Counted from the stretch's first letter, positions 21,999 through 33,185 are shown. The stretch: DNA of 64,000 bases from Isoetes taiwanensis (GCA_021234155.1 JAJEKV010000057.1:6541821-6605820), one strand, 5' to 3'. Notes: a model not told the origin generated them from the letters alone. Made by a program: numbers and translations.

Positions 21999-23610
21999 CG
22001 ACGCGGGTTTGATTCGCACTGAAGTTGGACTTGAACTTGAGGAAGTTGAGGGCACGCTGTGGTGGTATGACCCCATTCCAGACAATGATAGCACTGGGCT
22101 TTAGAAGGATCAAAAGGAGGTCGGTTGCCTTGTCCTCTTGACGGCTGAGATTGCTGAGATTGTGGATATTGTTGAAGTGGTTGGGTTTGAAATTGCTGAG
22201 GTTGGTATGACGTCTGTTGCTGTGGCGTGGTCTGGACTTGATAAACCATCTTTTGCCAGAAGGGTGTAGGATGCGTACGAGTGCATTCTTCCGTGGCATG
22301 ATTGCACATGTTGCAGCGTTTACAATGAGGAGGGCCATTGGAGGAGTTGCACTCATTGGCCAAATGGCCTTGATATTTGCAGATGTGGCATCAAATTTGA
22401 CTGTGTTGAGGATTTGAGTGTTGAGGCTGAACTGCAGTCTGAGGAACCATGACAGGAGGGATGAAGGGTAGCTCCTGGAGGGCCACGCCTCGGGAGGAAA
22501 CATTAACTGAATGATTGACAAGTTCGATGGCCTGCTACAAAGTCTTGGGGCGCAAGTATTCAGTCATGAGATGAATAGCCAGAGGAAGTCCCTATAGAAA
22601 CCAGACGAGGATTTGGTTTTGCGTGGGGTACTCTTGAAGTTTGCTGAGGAGGATGTGAAGACGATCCGCAAAATCCCGGGCTGACTCCGTGGGCTCTTGC
22701 TGAAGCTTATTGAGTTGCTTGAGAAGAAGTTGATCATCATCTGTGGTGCCATAATGAGAAAGGAAAGCAGTCTTTATGTCTGTTTAGTTTCATTTCCAAT
22801 GGCTTTTGTTTGCTATGAGCCATGAGGAGAGCCACGCAACGTGGTGGAAAAGATGTGGAACTTCAGTTGAGGTTGAGCGTGACCATTGAGGACAGCCAGA
22901 GCCTCAAATTCTTCCATGTGGGCTTGAGCACTTTGATCTAATGGTTTGCCTTTAGTACTGCCAAAAGTGGGATAGGTCAGTTTGAGAGTCTGAAAAGAAG
23001 ATTGTGACGGGCCCTGTGCATAGAGCGGCTGAGTAGGAGGAGGGACATAATGAGGTGGGACAACCATAGTCTCGGTATGGTGTGTCAGAGGGGCAGAAAA
23101 ACCTTGAGAGTCTTGAAAAGGAGCATCTTGTGGGGAAGGTCCTTGAGAGCTTTGTTCGCGAGGTTTAAGATCAGTGAGAGTGTAAACTGGAAGAGTACGT
23201 TGAAAAGAAGAGGAGTGGGGATATGTCTGAACCTGGGGAGGGCCGAAAGAGACATGGGGATAACCCATTCCACCAGGGGAAGATGATGGTTGGGAAGGCA
23301 GAGGAGTATGGCCAGAGGAGATATGAATGCAGGCACTCTCTGGAGTGTGGAAATAAGCTGGAGGGGGCTGAACAGGTATATGATGGAGAGACTGAGGTTG
23401 TGAACAATGTTTACATGCTAGAGGAGAGCTAGGACGAGAGTGAACACGAGGAATAGGTGGCGCCGATTGAGCTCGTGAGCGAATATGGCCTCCCTCAATA
23501 TCATAACCAGTGTCATACATATCTTGAGCAATTTCGCGACGTTGATGGCGCTCCAAACGAGACGCCGTCTAGCTAAGAAGCTCTTCTGGGGTGAAAGCTC
23601 GGGTAGACAT
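21999..23610 (-). pseudogene. A1 gag with three zinc knuckles
   Basis: It starts at ATG 23610 (MSTRAFTPEELL), 31 bp inside the LTR edge. An in-frame TAG (23571-23569) follows, and the same frame then stays open to 22813. The N-terminal half is Pro/Ser/Gln/His-rich. The capsid part has SARDFADRLHILLSKLQEYP (about 22690-22630). Three CCHC-type knuckles follow: CHICKYQGHLANEC, CKRCNMCNHATEEC and CYHCLEWGHTTTAC (about 22385-22065). The middle one lacks normal spacing. Frames change near 22800 and 22400. Element B cuts it at 21993. Confidence 0.8.
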
Positions 23611-23640
23611 GGTAAAAGAAGGAAGGAAAAGAAAATCAGA

Positions 23641-23657
23641 CCCGGCAACGGTGACAG
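23641..23657 (-). other. A1 primer binding site, tRNA-Asp type
   Basis: Directly inside the LTR the minus strand reads CTGTCACCGTTGCCGGG. CCGTTGCCGGG matches the complement of the 3' end of plant tRNA-Asp (TGGCGCCGTTGCCGGGG). The first bases are mutated. This PBS type fits the Athila group. Confidence 0.65.
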
Positions 23658-24263
23658 TGTTTAGGGTCTGGGTTCGGGAACTCCTGCAAGACAGCCCTCT
23701 GTGAGGACCCGAGAATCCGGTAGCTGTGTCACGTGGGATTTGCAAAAGAAACAAAAGAAAAGGAAAAGAGAGAGGACCAAAGAAAACCGGGAACACACAA
23801 TGATGGGAACAAAAAACTCCTTGATGTCAATGATGATACATGAGCTCTCGCAATCGAGAGAAACAAAATGGAGACAAGATCAAAAACTCATCTAACCTTC
23901 GAATGCTAGCTCTACTCATATATATAGTACAGTGGCCTTTGGCCCAATATAGATACTCTGTCAGATCTCGATGCCGACTCCTGGAAGGAGGCCTGATTTG
24001 CAGGAATGTTGGCAGTGCCTCTTGAGGTGCCTGAAATCACGCTGACGCTGACGCTGACGGCCCGTCACTTGTCTGTTCGCCTCTTCTTTGTCGCGGGCGG
24101 CGTGGCCTTCTGCGTGGTCTGCTGCGTGGTCTGCTGCTTGGTCTGCTGCTTGGTCTTCTGCTGGGCTTTTGATGACTGACCTGGGCCTGACTGTGGCTCC
24201 TTGTTCTTGACCTGGTCCTCCGTGTGCACGAATAGTTCTGTACCAGGACGTACAGGACTAACA
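23658..24263 (-). repeat. A1 5' LTR
   Basis: TGTTTAGGGTCTGGG to GGACTAACA (plus reading), 606 bp, with TG/CA ends. It aligns with 59314-59903 and 63650-64000. On the minus strand a TATA box (ACTATATATATGAG) lies at about 23919-23932. A 12-bp tandem repeat lies at 24109-24160. Confidence 0.88.
24109..24160. repeat. 12-bp tandem repeat in A1 LTR
   Basis: About four units of the form GTCTGCTGCGTG/GTCTGCTGCTTG. The A2 LTR has only about two degenerate units at the matching place, so the array varies within the family. Confidence 0.7.
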
Positions 24264-27110
24264 TCTATGGAGGTTATTGTGGATGGAAGCATACGTTTGC
24301 CACATCTGGAAGCCGAGATTTCAACACTCGGAGAGTCGCTCGGGAGTTTCATTTTGTGGCATGCATGTTGTATAGCATCCCTTGCGCCCGAAGTTGACAT
24401 ATCCACTCCACCAGCACAGTTAAAAAAAAAATAACTGGCAGGTAGTCGAAGACGAGGAAGGTCCGTTCAAGTAAAACTGTCGTGATAAAGGCATTTCAAG
24501 AGATGAGCTAGCGTAGAGGAACTGCATGTTCATGCATGACTGTTGCGATATGCTTTATGGACACGGGATGATCATCTTCACTGATCCTAACCAGGTAGTT
24601 GGTGACATGAGGTTAGGGGAAGACTTCCTGGCTGCCACTGTGATGAAGATATGTCCTATGCCAGAGAAACTGTCTATGAGATACCATGCTTGTGCTGAAA
24701 TGCCACGACTGCACGACTTGGTCAGGTGGTCCAATGCCTTGGTGTTAGTGGACAATGTTACAGTATCGACACTCATAAAGGCTGTGAAAGAATAGAACAT
24801 TGAGGCAGAACCCTATGCAATGCAAGTGGAAGTTGTTGAGACTCGAAAGAGGTCTTATAAAATGGTGAATCGAACATCGTGAACATCGGCTACCCCATGT
24901 AAGGCTGATAGAAAGATCACTGTAGCTTATATTCTAGACTTCAAATCCACGACTTGTTGCATTCGAAGATGTTGTGCCAGCTTCTCCACCTGTGAGATCA
25001 AGTGCATGCGAAGTTTCTTTTGGAACATGAGTGCTGCGGACAGGACCACCTTTGCTTACAACATGCTTGACCTTTGCTCAGAAAATGGGCAAGTCCAGAA
25101 GGTGATACTAAATAACAAGCAAGTATGCTTGAAAGCATACGGGCTCAAAGAAACCGAGGTCGCACACTCTAACAGGAAATGCACTGCTGTCTGTACATAG
25201 ATGAGAATACAGAGATGATGCCCCACAGGTCGAAAATCACTAATGAAGGTGTAAGAGAGAATGTGAAGAGGCTCCCTTCTGTCCTAACAAAGAAGGACAT
25301 TCTCCATGAGGTGGATGCAGTGTCATGGAGATGACAGGCAAGCACATCTCCCCATCTTCATTCTTAGGTAGGTGGAAGTTACACCACCCAGAGGTTGCAA
25401 TTGTGAAGAGGATAACTTTCTCCAAGTGCAATAGCTGTATTGTAATAAAAGAGAAAATGGCTAAGACAAGAGATCCAATAGAGAGGAGAATTGCAGATCG
25501 AAAGGAAGGCACACATAACATCTCAAATCCCTTGTAGGAGCATGTACTGGTCGTGGAGAGCTTTATCGCATCGTGCTCCCGAGCATGCCCTGATGATCAT
25601 TCATGATAAAATGGATCAGGACAAGACAATGGTACATAGATTGGAGAAGTTAGCCAAATCAGTGTTGAGGGGAGAATGCTTGAAAGTAAATGTGACTGGT
25701 GCACTGATGCATGGCCACGGTATTGGCACTCTGGGCCATTTTTTACTAGATTTATGGAAGGATGATTCTAATTTTCATATTAGTTCCTTGAACCACACAC
25801 TGAAAACCCTGGAGGATGCTTCGAGAAACAACTGGAGCCATTTAAGAGAGGCCAAATGCCCTGACTGTGCATGGGGAGCAGCAATCCTCAACACCGGCAC
25901 ATTGAGGACTAAAAAGGTCAATAGCACTAGACAAAAATTCATGGCCCCTCCTAGTGCTCCAGTTCACCCCAAACAGCTACCTAGAAGGCTATATTTACAA
26001 ATAGGCAATTGCTCTGGCCAGAACAAGAATATATATCTCTTTATCTACGCTTCTTATCTTGTCTGACTAGGTGTTTTTGATCAGATACAACTTGGATTCA
26101 TGATGGTCGGCTACACCCATGATGACATTGACGTTGGAAATTACTCAACATTATTGCGTAGGTCGGATGCACTCACCATTCCTGAACTAATGCATCTATT
26201 TCGATAATGTAGTACCAAAACACCGGCGCACCTGGTCGCTGAGGTTCCTGATTGGAAGTCATTTATGAAAGGATACATTCCAGACAAGAAGGATCGCTTG
26301 GTTGGGCACTTGGAGCCCTTGATATTCAAATTTTGCATGAAAGATGGTTGGCCACTCATGTATTACAAGATGAGGCCAAGGCATCGAGAATGGCTTTCTG
26401 ACAATGGAATAAGAATGTGGAAGGCAGGTGCTGAGGGTATGCCTACGAAGCACATAATGTATTGGGCAAATATATCTCATGGAGATGTGAACTCATGGTC
26501 TAATGCCTACATGAATGCGGTTATTGACTACTGGTTGAATCTGATGCATGCACTTGGACAGATCCCACCTGGCCTCCATGAAAGTAGAGACTTCTGGCCT
26601 CTTACTAGACAATAGGTGCTAATGAAGCCTGAGTCAATAATGCTCGACGAGTACACAACACGTCTGCGCTATGTTGGCCCTACAAAGGATAAGCCACAGA
26701 ACCCAGTTGAAACATTCGACCCATACCAGGATGTCAAGAAAGGTATGCTCTTGCTCATTAGACCAGGAGACTCATCTCCTGCATGGATGGCCTTTGGTGA
26801 AGAGGACCCTGTACAAGACCCTACTCTTCCCCATTACGAAGAGGTGTTTGTGTCTTGGTGGGAGCCAATAGCAAGAAAAGGTACCACTTATGCACAACAG
26901 TATAGAGACTGCTGGCATAAAAGCTGGAGGCCAAATCCGAACGATAGGCCTCGTTACCAGCATCTCAAAACCATAGACTATGGTTGGTCCGTCAAGGATA
27001 AGCCACAGATGGTTGTGATATCTGCTAGTGTAGCGGCTCAGTTGCAGGAATTACTGGCCAAAGAGGCCTCAGAAGATGAAGAAGAAACTTGCGTCTTCAA
27101 GGTACATTAA
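24264..27110 (+). pseudogene. DUF7869-like transposase-type gene, dead
   Basis: The start is lost at the A1 insertion. The first segment (VDGSIRLPHLEAEISTLGES then GSFILWHACCI, 24268-24375) resembles the plant DUF8039 pattern. A middle part has KQVCLKAYGL (25120-25160). From 25491 one frame continues to 27110 with only three stops (26064, about 26206 and 26613). It contains IIHDKMDQDKT, a GHGIGTLGH segment, LQIGNCSGQNKNIYLF, and GYTHDDIDVGNYSTLL. The D-C-x-QNKN and GHT-DID pattern fits the DUF7869 group of DDE-like proteins in plants and oomycetes. Upstream frames shift twice. Product inferred from motifs; a domesticated host gene is possible. Inactive as read. Confidence 0.6.
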
Positions 27111-27201
27111 AGTAGTTGCTATTCATTACGCTCTGCATTTTTCAAATTAATGTAAGAGCTCTTATACATTACTATATCTTAAATGCCAGAACATCACTAC
27201 A

Positions 27202-27519
27202 TTATATATTGTTGAATAGGTGTTGGATACAGCTAAAGCACACAATACCCACAACAGTCGTGACCACACAAGGCCAACGAGTTAATCTCATAGGCGTAGC
27301 GCTCCAAAAGCCATACGAGATGGATACAACATGGTGGTAACCGAGGGAATCCATCTCGCGGCGATTAACTATGGATTGCAAGTAGGGATCAAGTTGGATG
27401 CCTCTCATTATGCATTTATTCAGATCATTGTAAGTCGTGGAGCAAGTAATGGTCTCGATATCTTCAGCTCGAGCAGGCGACAGTGCTCTGTCGATAGCAG
27501 ATCCTGAACGCCGAGACAT
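27202..27519 (-). CDS. hypothetical 105-residue protein
   Basis: ATG 27519 follows a TATA box (TATAAATA, minus strand, about 27562-27554) at about 40 bp. The N-terminus is Arg/Ser-rich (MSRRSGSAIDRALSPARAED). A C-terminal hydrophobic segment (VVTTVVGIVCF) could span a membrane. I do not recognise it. It lies tail to tail with the DUF7869-like pseudogene and could be its partner or a chance ORF. The promoter-like spacing raises it above the other short ORFs. Confidence 0.3.
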   Translation of the reverse strand: MSRRSGSAIDRALSPARAEDIETITCSTTYNDLNKCIMRGIQLDPYLQSIVNRREMDSLGYHHVVSISYGFWSATPMRLTRWPCVVTTVVGIVCFSCIQHLFNNI

Positions 27520-27564
27520 TGCAAATGAATGCCTCCTGCACTCGAGTGCGGATATATTTATACC

Positions 27565-27667
27565 CATCAATAATAATGGTGTATGTATCTACTATCAATA
27601 ATAGTGGTGTACGTATCTACTATCAATAATAGTGGTGTATGTATCTACCATCAATAATAGTGGTGTA
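27565..27667. repeat. 28-bp tandem repeat, 3.7 units
   Basis: Units start at 27565, 27593, 27621 and 27649 (last partial), of the form TATCAATAATAGTGGTGTAT plus GTATCTAC. Units differ by one to three bases. The array is directly upstream of the minus-strand TATA box at 27554-27562. Confidence 0.9.
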
Positions 27668-29462
27668 AATCGGATGTGCTAAATTTCTTGTATATATATG
27701 TACGAGTACCTACTAGAGCTTTTGAATATGTGGTTGGATCTATTGACAAGCATAATATAGAAAAGCTATATTGACTAATGCTATGATGCATTGTACATTA
27801 TTATTACAAGAAATTTATCGCGGCGGCCAAGGCCGCCGACGAACATTTTTGTTTCTCGATTTCCCGTCTTTAGATGGGTAGTTGTTAAAGGGGAATGCTG
27901 GTAGTGACTCACTTATTGATTTTTTTTTTCAGTTGGGAGTTTATTTACATATAGACATTTATTTTAATGGTATGACCAATAGATGTCCATAATTTATATG
28001 TGTTGATTAAAATGATACTGTTGCTTTGATGGGGTAAGCACTTGGAACATTATATAGTAGTCAAAATATGTTTTCCTTATGTGCCCACTTGAATAATGTA
28101 CACTTGATGGCGTGAGTTTTGAACGAATCGAACTGTAGTGCTGAATTTGTTCTGAATGTCTAAGCTTGGAGGATCACAAAATGAATGAATTATGAACCAT
28201 TAAGTTGAAAATCTTTAACAATGGTTTTATGAAACATAACTAAATAGTTAGCAACCATCACTGAAGAATATGCCACATCCGGATGGCTTTGCATCCCTTT
28301 TTTTGCAGCTTTGTGAATTCTTTAAGGAAATGGTAGCTTTGAAAACTGGCTATGGCAGAAGGATGTCTTAGAGCAATTATTTATTTAAGCATGTCAATTC
28401 AAAACTCGGCCAAGGATTTCTCCCATGCATTGTTGGAATAACCATTCCAGCAAGATGGCGATGGCTTCATGCTGGAATAGAGCAAGAGCTACCCTGCTCC
28501 GAGGCAATGCTTCCAAGGGTTAATGCAGCAATCAATACTAGCTAACACAAATACTTATCAGGTAAATCAGATATCAGATAAATCAACCATTCATGATCCA
28601 TATGGTGCCATATAAGCTGTAGTTTAAAGTGAAATTAGTCAATCAGGATCCCATAGATATTCTTATTCATGGCTAGGCATGTCCAGGATTACGCATAATC
28701 TTGAATGCCTAGAACAATTGCAAGTTTTTATGTCCACAAGCCAAGTTTCGTACTCTTCAATCGTGCTAGTGCCTCAGTGAAAATTACATACTACCCAAGA
28801 CATAAAAACACTAACAACAAGCTTTCATCCAGATCTGAAGTCTGAGATCAAGGAAATTCAAAGTGCACTAGGCAGTTTCTCTGTTTCTACATGAACTCAC
28901 TTGTAAGTTTTTCAATAGGCATTACATATGAAGAATGATAACTTCGTCAACAATGAATTGACTTTAACCCTACACCCCAAAGGTACCCTATCATGTTGCA
29001 TAGCATCATAACCTAAGTGAATCCAGAGACCGCTACATCGGCATGTATATCTTCAAAGCCCTGTCCTCTGGGCTTTGATCCCTGCCAATGCAACAGGCAG
29101 CTTGTTACAATTGCAAAACTAAATAAGAAAAAAAGCCAGCATTATATACCAACCAATAAGAAATAATTATGGGTTGCTCCACAAGGCTCTGGCAACCCCC
29201 AAATGATGAGGCAATATATAGAATTTGAAGGCCATCAATAAATTTGGATAAGAGTATTCACATTCCAATCGCAAGCAGGTGGATCCTTTCTTTCAGTAAT
29301 GTCGCTTGCAAAATTAAGTTCATCAACTGTAGGCAAAGGCCTAATGAGATAATCGTGTTCATCACTATTAAATACAATTATTCAACTGTTAAAAAAATCT
29401 GCTATAGAAAAGGAAGGGCTCAAAATACTTGCCTCGTCCACGGAGCAGGCTCGTCCTGAAAA
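27668..29462. other. intergenic, no gene seen
   Basis: AT-rich DNA with no open frame of interest on either strand. A short stem (ATTCCAGCA ... TGCTGGAAT) lies near 28450-28485. Confidence 0.5.
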
Positions 29463-29488
29463 TGCAGTTCCCTTTTCCCATTCCTAGG
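29463..29488 (+). repeat. 26-bp direct repeat, left copy
   Basis: TGCAGTTCCCTTTTCCCATT followed by CCTAGG. An identical copy in the same orientation is at 32239-32264. The two bracket the helicase gene. Confidence 0.85.
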
Positions 29489-29502
29489 GAACTCCAGGAA
29501 CT

Positions 29503-29565
29503 GCATTTTTTTTCATATTTTCCTGAAAATGACTGGATTTTCAACTCTCAAATGAGGCTATACCA
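29503..29565 (+). repeat. 63-bp inverted repeat, left arm
   Basis: Starts GCATTTTTTTTCATATTTTC and ends GAGGCTATACCA. It is an exact reverse complement of 32535-32597. It ends 102 bp before the helicase start codon. Confidence 0.9.
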
Positions 29566-29628
29566 CGAAAATGAATTTTACAACCCTTTTAGTGATTCTT
29601 TTGTTTTGCCAGCGTGGCAGAACAGCAT

Positions 29629-29637
29629 AAACCCTAA
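29629..29637 (+). promoter_or_regulatory. telo-box upstream of the helicase gene
   Basis: AAACCCTAA lies 31 bp before the ATG. Telo-boxes are common near the transcription start of plant ribosomal-protein and ribosome-biogenesis genes (established). The gene here is a ribosome-biogenesis helicase, so the site fits. Confidence 0.45.
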
Positions 29638-29667
29638 AACCTTGTATTTGCATGAGAGAATTCTCCA

Positions 29668-32147
29668 ATGGCAGCGGGCAATACGTTTCGTAAAGCAAAG
29701 AAGCGAAAGAGTGCTGATGCAGGTGGGCAGAATTATGGATGTATCACTTGATTTCAGGTATTGAGCGTCTCGTTTTTTCTCTTCTAGGTTTAGTGGAAGG
29801 CTTCCGGATTTTTAAAGGCAAGCAGACATCGCCGAAAGTAGAACAAACGGAGAATAAAGCTGATCCCCCAAAAGCCACAGTGTTAGAGGTATAGAAAATT
29901 TGTTGTTTGTAGCGTATGAACTTATTGGTTTTTGATACTGAGTGCCGATGAATGACAGGAAGCAGCTATTATCAGAAAGAAGTATAGGATACGCGTAAAG
30001 GGCAGCAATGTATCAATGCCTCTTAAAAACTTTGGTGAACTTAAGGTATATGATGCAATTGGGCACCAGTAGACACATATTCATGATGAGCAAAATATTT
30101 CACTTGGCTGCAGAATATATATGGGTGCAAACGTTATATTTATCAAAGGCTGGCAGATGCTGGTTACCAGGAGCCTACTCCAATCCAACGACAAGCAATT
30201 CCTCTTTTAGCTGAGGTATGATCCTGCTTGGACTTAGGGCCTGTTTCTTTTAATAACATCAAGAATGACTCCTTTCACAGCACAGAGAGTGTTTTGCATG
30301 TGCTCCAACTGGATCCGGGAAGACATTGGCCTTTATGCTTCCTATTTTAATAAATTTGAAAGTAAGCATGGTTATGGTTTTACATTTTTGGTTCTTGTTG
30401 AATTATAGACTTATGACTGGTATGTACCCTTCGTATCAATAATGTTCTATCAGGTGGCTAACAAAGAAGGCATCAGGGCAGTGATATTGTGCCCAACTCG
30501 AGAATTAGCAGCACAAATTACTAGAGAATTTCGATTCTTTATCAGGAAAAGATTTCGCATCAGATTACTGACAAAAGCTCTTTCAAAATGTGGTGATTTT
30601 CGTTCATTACCTTGTGACATAATGGTGGCAACTCCATTAAGACTCAATCGTCTTCTGAGGAAGAAAAGGATTGATTTGAGCAGGTAATAATAAATAAAGT
30701 CTTGTTTGGACTTTTCATGTAGAAGTTCCTCACTGGATTAAAGGTCCATAAAAATGTCCTACATGCAAGTATCCTCATGTATGGTAGCATGTCAATTGCA
30801 TGTAGAATTTGATAATGAATAGTACATGAAGACTAGAAAGAGTGTACGTGCTTGTAATTTTACTGTTGTAACAATACATGATCAGCCTCCTCGGTCTTCA
30901 AGCTTGCAACTTCTGAAAGGCAATCTGTGATGAATCATTTTGGAATCTTTTTGTAGTAAAAGATAAAGGTTTTCTTGAAGATGTTGATTGATTGCCAGCT
31001 TATTGGTATCTGGCAGGGTGGAATATCTTATTTTGGATGAATCTGACAAGCTCTTTGAACTGGGCTTTATGGAACAAATTGATTTGGTAGTCAATGCATG
31101 CAGCAACCCAAATATTACAAGAGCATTGTTCAGTGCAACTCTTCCTGATACCGTGGAAGATCTTGCACGCTCTATAATGCATGATGCTGTCCGTATTGTG
31201 ATTGGCGAAAAGTAAGTTATTGGGCTACTTTAAAGCATGTTGAGCAGATGTAAAAACTTATCTTGCTGGTTTTAGGAATATGGCCTCTCAAACAGTCAAG
31301 CAGAAGCTGCTTTTTGTAGGCAGTGAGGAAGGAAAGTTACTTGCTTTGAGACAATTCTTCAAGGAGGTAAATGTAACAAAATGGAAAGATGCTATTGTTG
31401 TCTATGAATCGTATTATACATATATTTCCTTTCAGTTGTATATTTGTTTGAGAATTTCTATGCTATGTACTTTTCCACATGCTAATTCATCTTAAATCAA
31501 AGGCGTAGCTTCATATAGGTCAGCTAACATTTCCATTTTGCAGAGCTTCAAGCCTCCAATATTGCTCTTTGTTCAAAGTAAAGAACGTGCTAAAGAACTT
31601 CACAAGGAACTGGCGTATGACGATGTTAAAGTGGACAGTATTCATGCTGACCGTACTCAAGCTCAAGTTTGTATTGTTTGTTATTTGAAAAATCTGGATA
31701 AACAATTCTCTACTAAACTAATTTACATGCAGAGGGATCGTGCCGTTGAAATGTTTCGAGAGGGAAAAACCTGGGTTCTGATTTCAACAGATTTGATGGC
31801 TCGTGGTATGGATTTTAAAGGTGTAAACTGTGTGGTGAACTATGACTTCCCTCCTACCATTTCTACTTACATACACCGCATTGGTACGATTGAGATTTTC
31901 ATTATTACTGTATCTTATTCTGGCTGCTAAACTTATTTGAGCCGGTTGTTTGGCTTCAGGTCGTAGTGGCAGGGCTGGAAGGCAAGGTGAAGCTCTCACC
32001 TTATACACTGAAGATGACGCTCCATACTTGCGCTCCATAGTTAATGTTATGAAAGCATCAGGATGTGAAGTTCCAACTTGGATGTTGTCATTGCCGAAGG
32101 CACAGAAATGTAACAAGCCTATTAAGCGATCTCACATAACAAAATAG
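29668..32147 (+). CDS. RH57: DEAD-box ATP-dependent RNA helicase, RH57/ROK1/DDX52 type
   Basis: Eleven exons with GT-AG introns: 29668-29722, 29788-29888, 29959-30045, 30114-30215, 30281-30361, 30454-30683, 31017-31211, 31276-31366, 31544-31666, 31733-31883, 31960-32147. They sum to 1404 nt, 467 residues, with no internal stop. Motifs in order: Q ([10 protein letters not shown], about 101-110), I (APTGSGKT, 123-130), Ia (PTRELA, 156-161), II DESD (226-229), III SAT (258-260), IV ([10 protein letters not shown]), V (ARGMDF, 378-383), VI ([11 protein letters not shown], 403-413). DESDKLFE and the C-terminus match the ROK1 group, nucleolar helicases for 40S ribosome maturation. The N-terminal extension is shorter than in Arabidopsis. 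An in-frame stop precedes the ATG. It lies inside a perfect inverted repeat. Confidence 0.9.
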
Positions 32148-32238
32148 TAAGATCAATAATTCATTCTGCTGTATTCCTTGAGGATAAAGTAATGCGCCAA
32201 AATCATTTTCGGGGCTTCAACCAAATTTTAACATCCTA

Positions 32239-32264
32239 TGCAGTTCCCTTTTCCCATTCCTAGG
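32239..32264 (+). repeat. 26-bp direct repeat, right copy
   Basis: Identical to 29463-29488. It lies 92 bp after the helicase stop codon. Confidence 0.85.
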
Positions 32265-32534
32265 ATGGTAGCTGTTATGTAGTCCCTGTCATCGTCCTCA
32301 TTGCACCATGAAGTCTCTACAGTTGTATTTATGGTTTGGTAATAGGCATTTCTTAACTCCTTTATGACGTTTTCTTGGTTCTTAAGAGTGGCTTGCCGTG
32401 TTAAAGAGAGAACAGTGCCATGTCAAATGGTTCTGTATTGTTTTGCAGGCAATACCATGTGAGTATATTGGGGCAAGAGCAAGTCTGACGCTTCGAAAAA
32501 TAGAGGGCCTCCCTAGAAAATCTGTGAAAAAATT

Positions 32535-32597
32535 TGGTATAGCCTCATTTGAGAGTTGAAAATCCAGTCATTTTCAGGAAAATATGAAAAAAAATGC
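32535..32597 (+). repeat. 63-bp inverted repeat, right arm
   Basis: Starts TGGTATAGCCTCATTTGAGA and ends AAAAAAAATGC. It is an exact reverse complement of 29503-29565, 388 bp after the helicase stop. 32265-32534 and 32598-32966 hold no coding signal. Confidence 0.9.
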
Positions 32598-32966
32598 GGT
32601 GTTACTTCTTTGAAATCTGGTCGTTGTTCCTTTGAGAATTCTAGACAAAACATTTGGACCTTAAAGAATTCCTTGAATTAAGCATCAACTTCGCAAAACA
32701 TATGCTAGCAAAGAAAATCACTGATATGTCCTGCAATCTTCTAGTTTTCTCCAATATGATTTATTGACATAGAAATATTTTACTTGAAAGGGGGGCCCTG
32801 CGAGTGGCAGCTGGCGTCAGCAAAGAGGGGGTCCCTTCCAAACTAGAAAGGGGACCCTGTTTCATTCCCCAACAAAACGGAAGTTGGGTATCCATTTCCC
32901 CCCTTTTTCGACCTTTTTTTCCTGTTCTGGAGGTCGACTATGGCACAGAGGTGTTCTTGAGGATCT

Positions 32967-33185
32967 TTGAAGCTAAAGGCTGGATTTTTCAAGCTTAAGG
33001 CCTGATTTTTTGAAGCTTAAGATCCAATTTTTGCGAATTAGGGATTTTTTGAAGCTTAAGGCTAGATTTTTGAAGCTTAAGCGTCTGTTGCTTAAGGATA
33101 TACCGGGTTTGAAGCTTAAGGCCGGATCTTAGAAGCTTCAGGCCGAATTTTTGAAGCTTAAGTGTCTTTCTGCTTAAGGCTTATG
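32967..33185. repeat. degenerate minisatellite with GAAGCTTAAG core
   Basis: About eight irregular units of 20-30 bp, each with a GAAGCTTAAG or close variant, often preceded by a T run and followed by GCC(T/G)GA. Confidence 0.75.

Larger units (their letters stand above)
1335..24263 (-). mobile_element. A1: Athila/Tat-type Ty3 retrotransposon, 3'-truncated, with nested element B
   Basis: Read on the minus strand, the order is 5' LTR (24263-23658), tRNA-Asp-type PBS, gag with zinc knuckles, protease, RT, RNase H, integrase, a spacer with an antisense ORF, and a sense coiled-coil ORF. Homology with A2 stops at about 1335, so the last ORF, the PPT and the 3' LTR are missing. The 8806-21993 segment is a later insertion (element B). 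Without it A1 is about 9.7 kb. The integrase and RT sequences (DHFPLPF, FQDDFSAY, GYFWPTLFKDAH) resemble the Athila/Tat group, which is known to carry extra ORFs after pol. In-frame stops and frameshifts in every ORF show that the copy is dead. Confidence 0.85.

Noticed and set aside
24109..24160. CRISPR-like repeat array
   Set aside because: Contiguous 12-bp units without spacers in a plant LTR; no CRISPR array is present.
1335..24263. Endogenous pararetrovirus interpretation of A1
   Set aside because: LTRs, tRNA-Asp PBS and an integrase are present, and no movement-protein motif was seen; this is an LTR retrotransposon.
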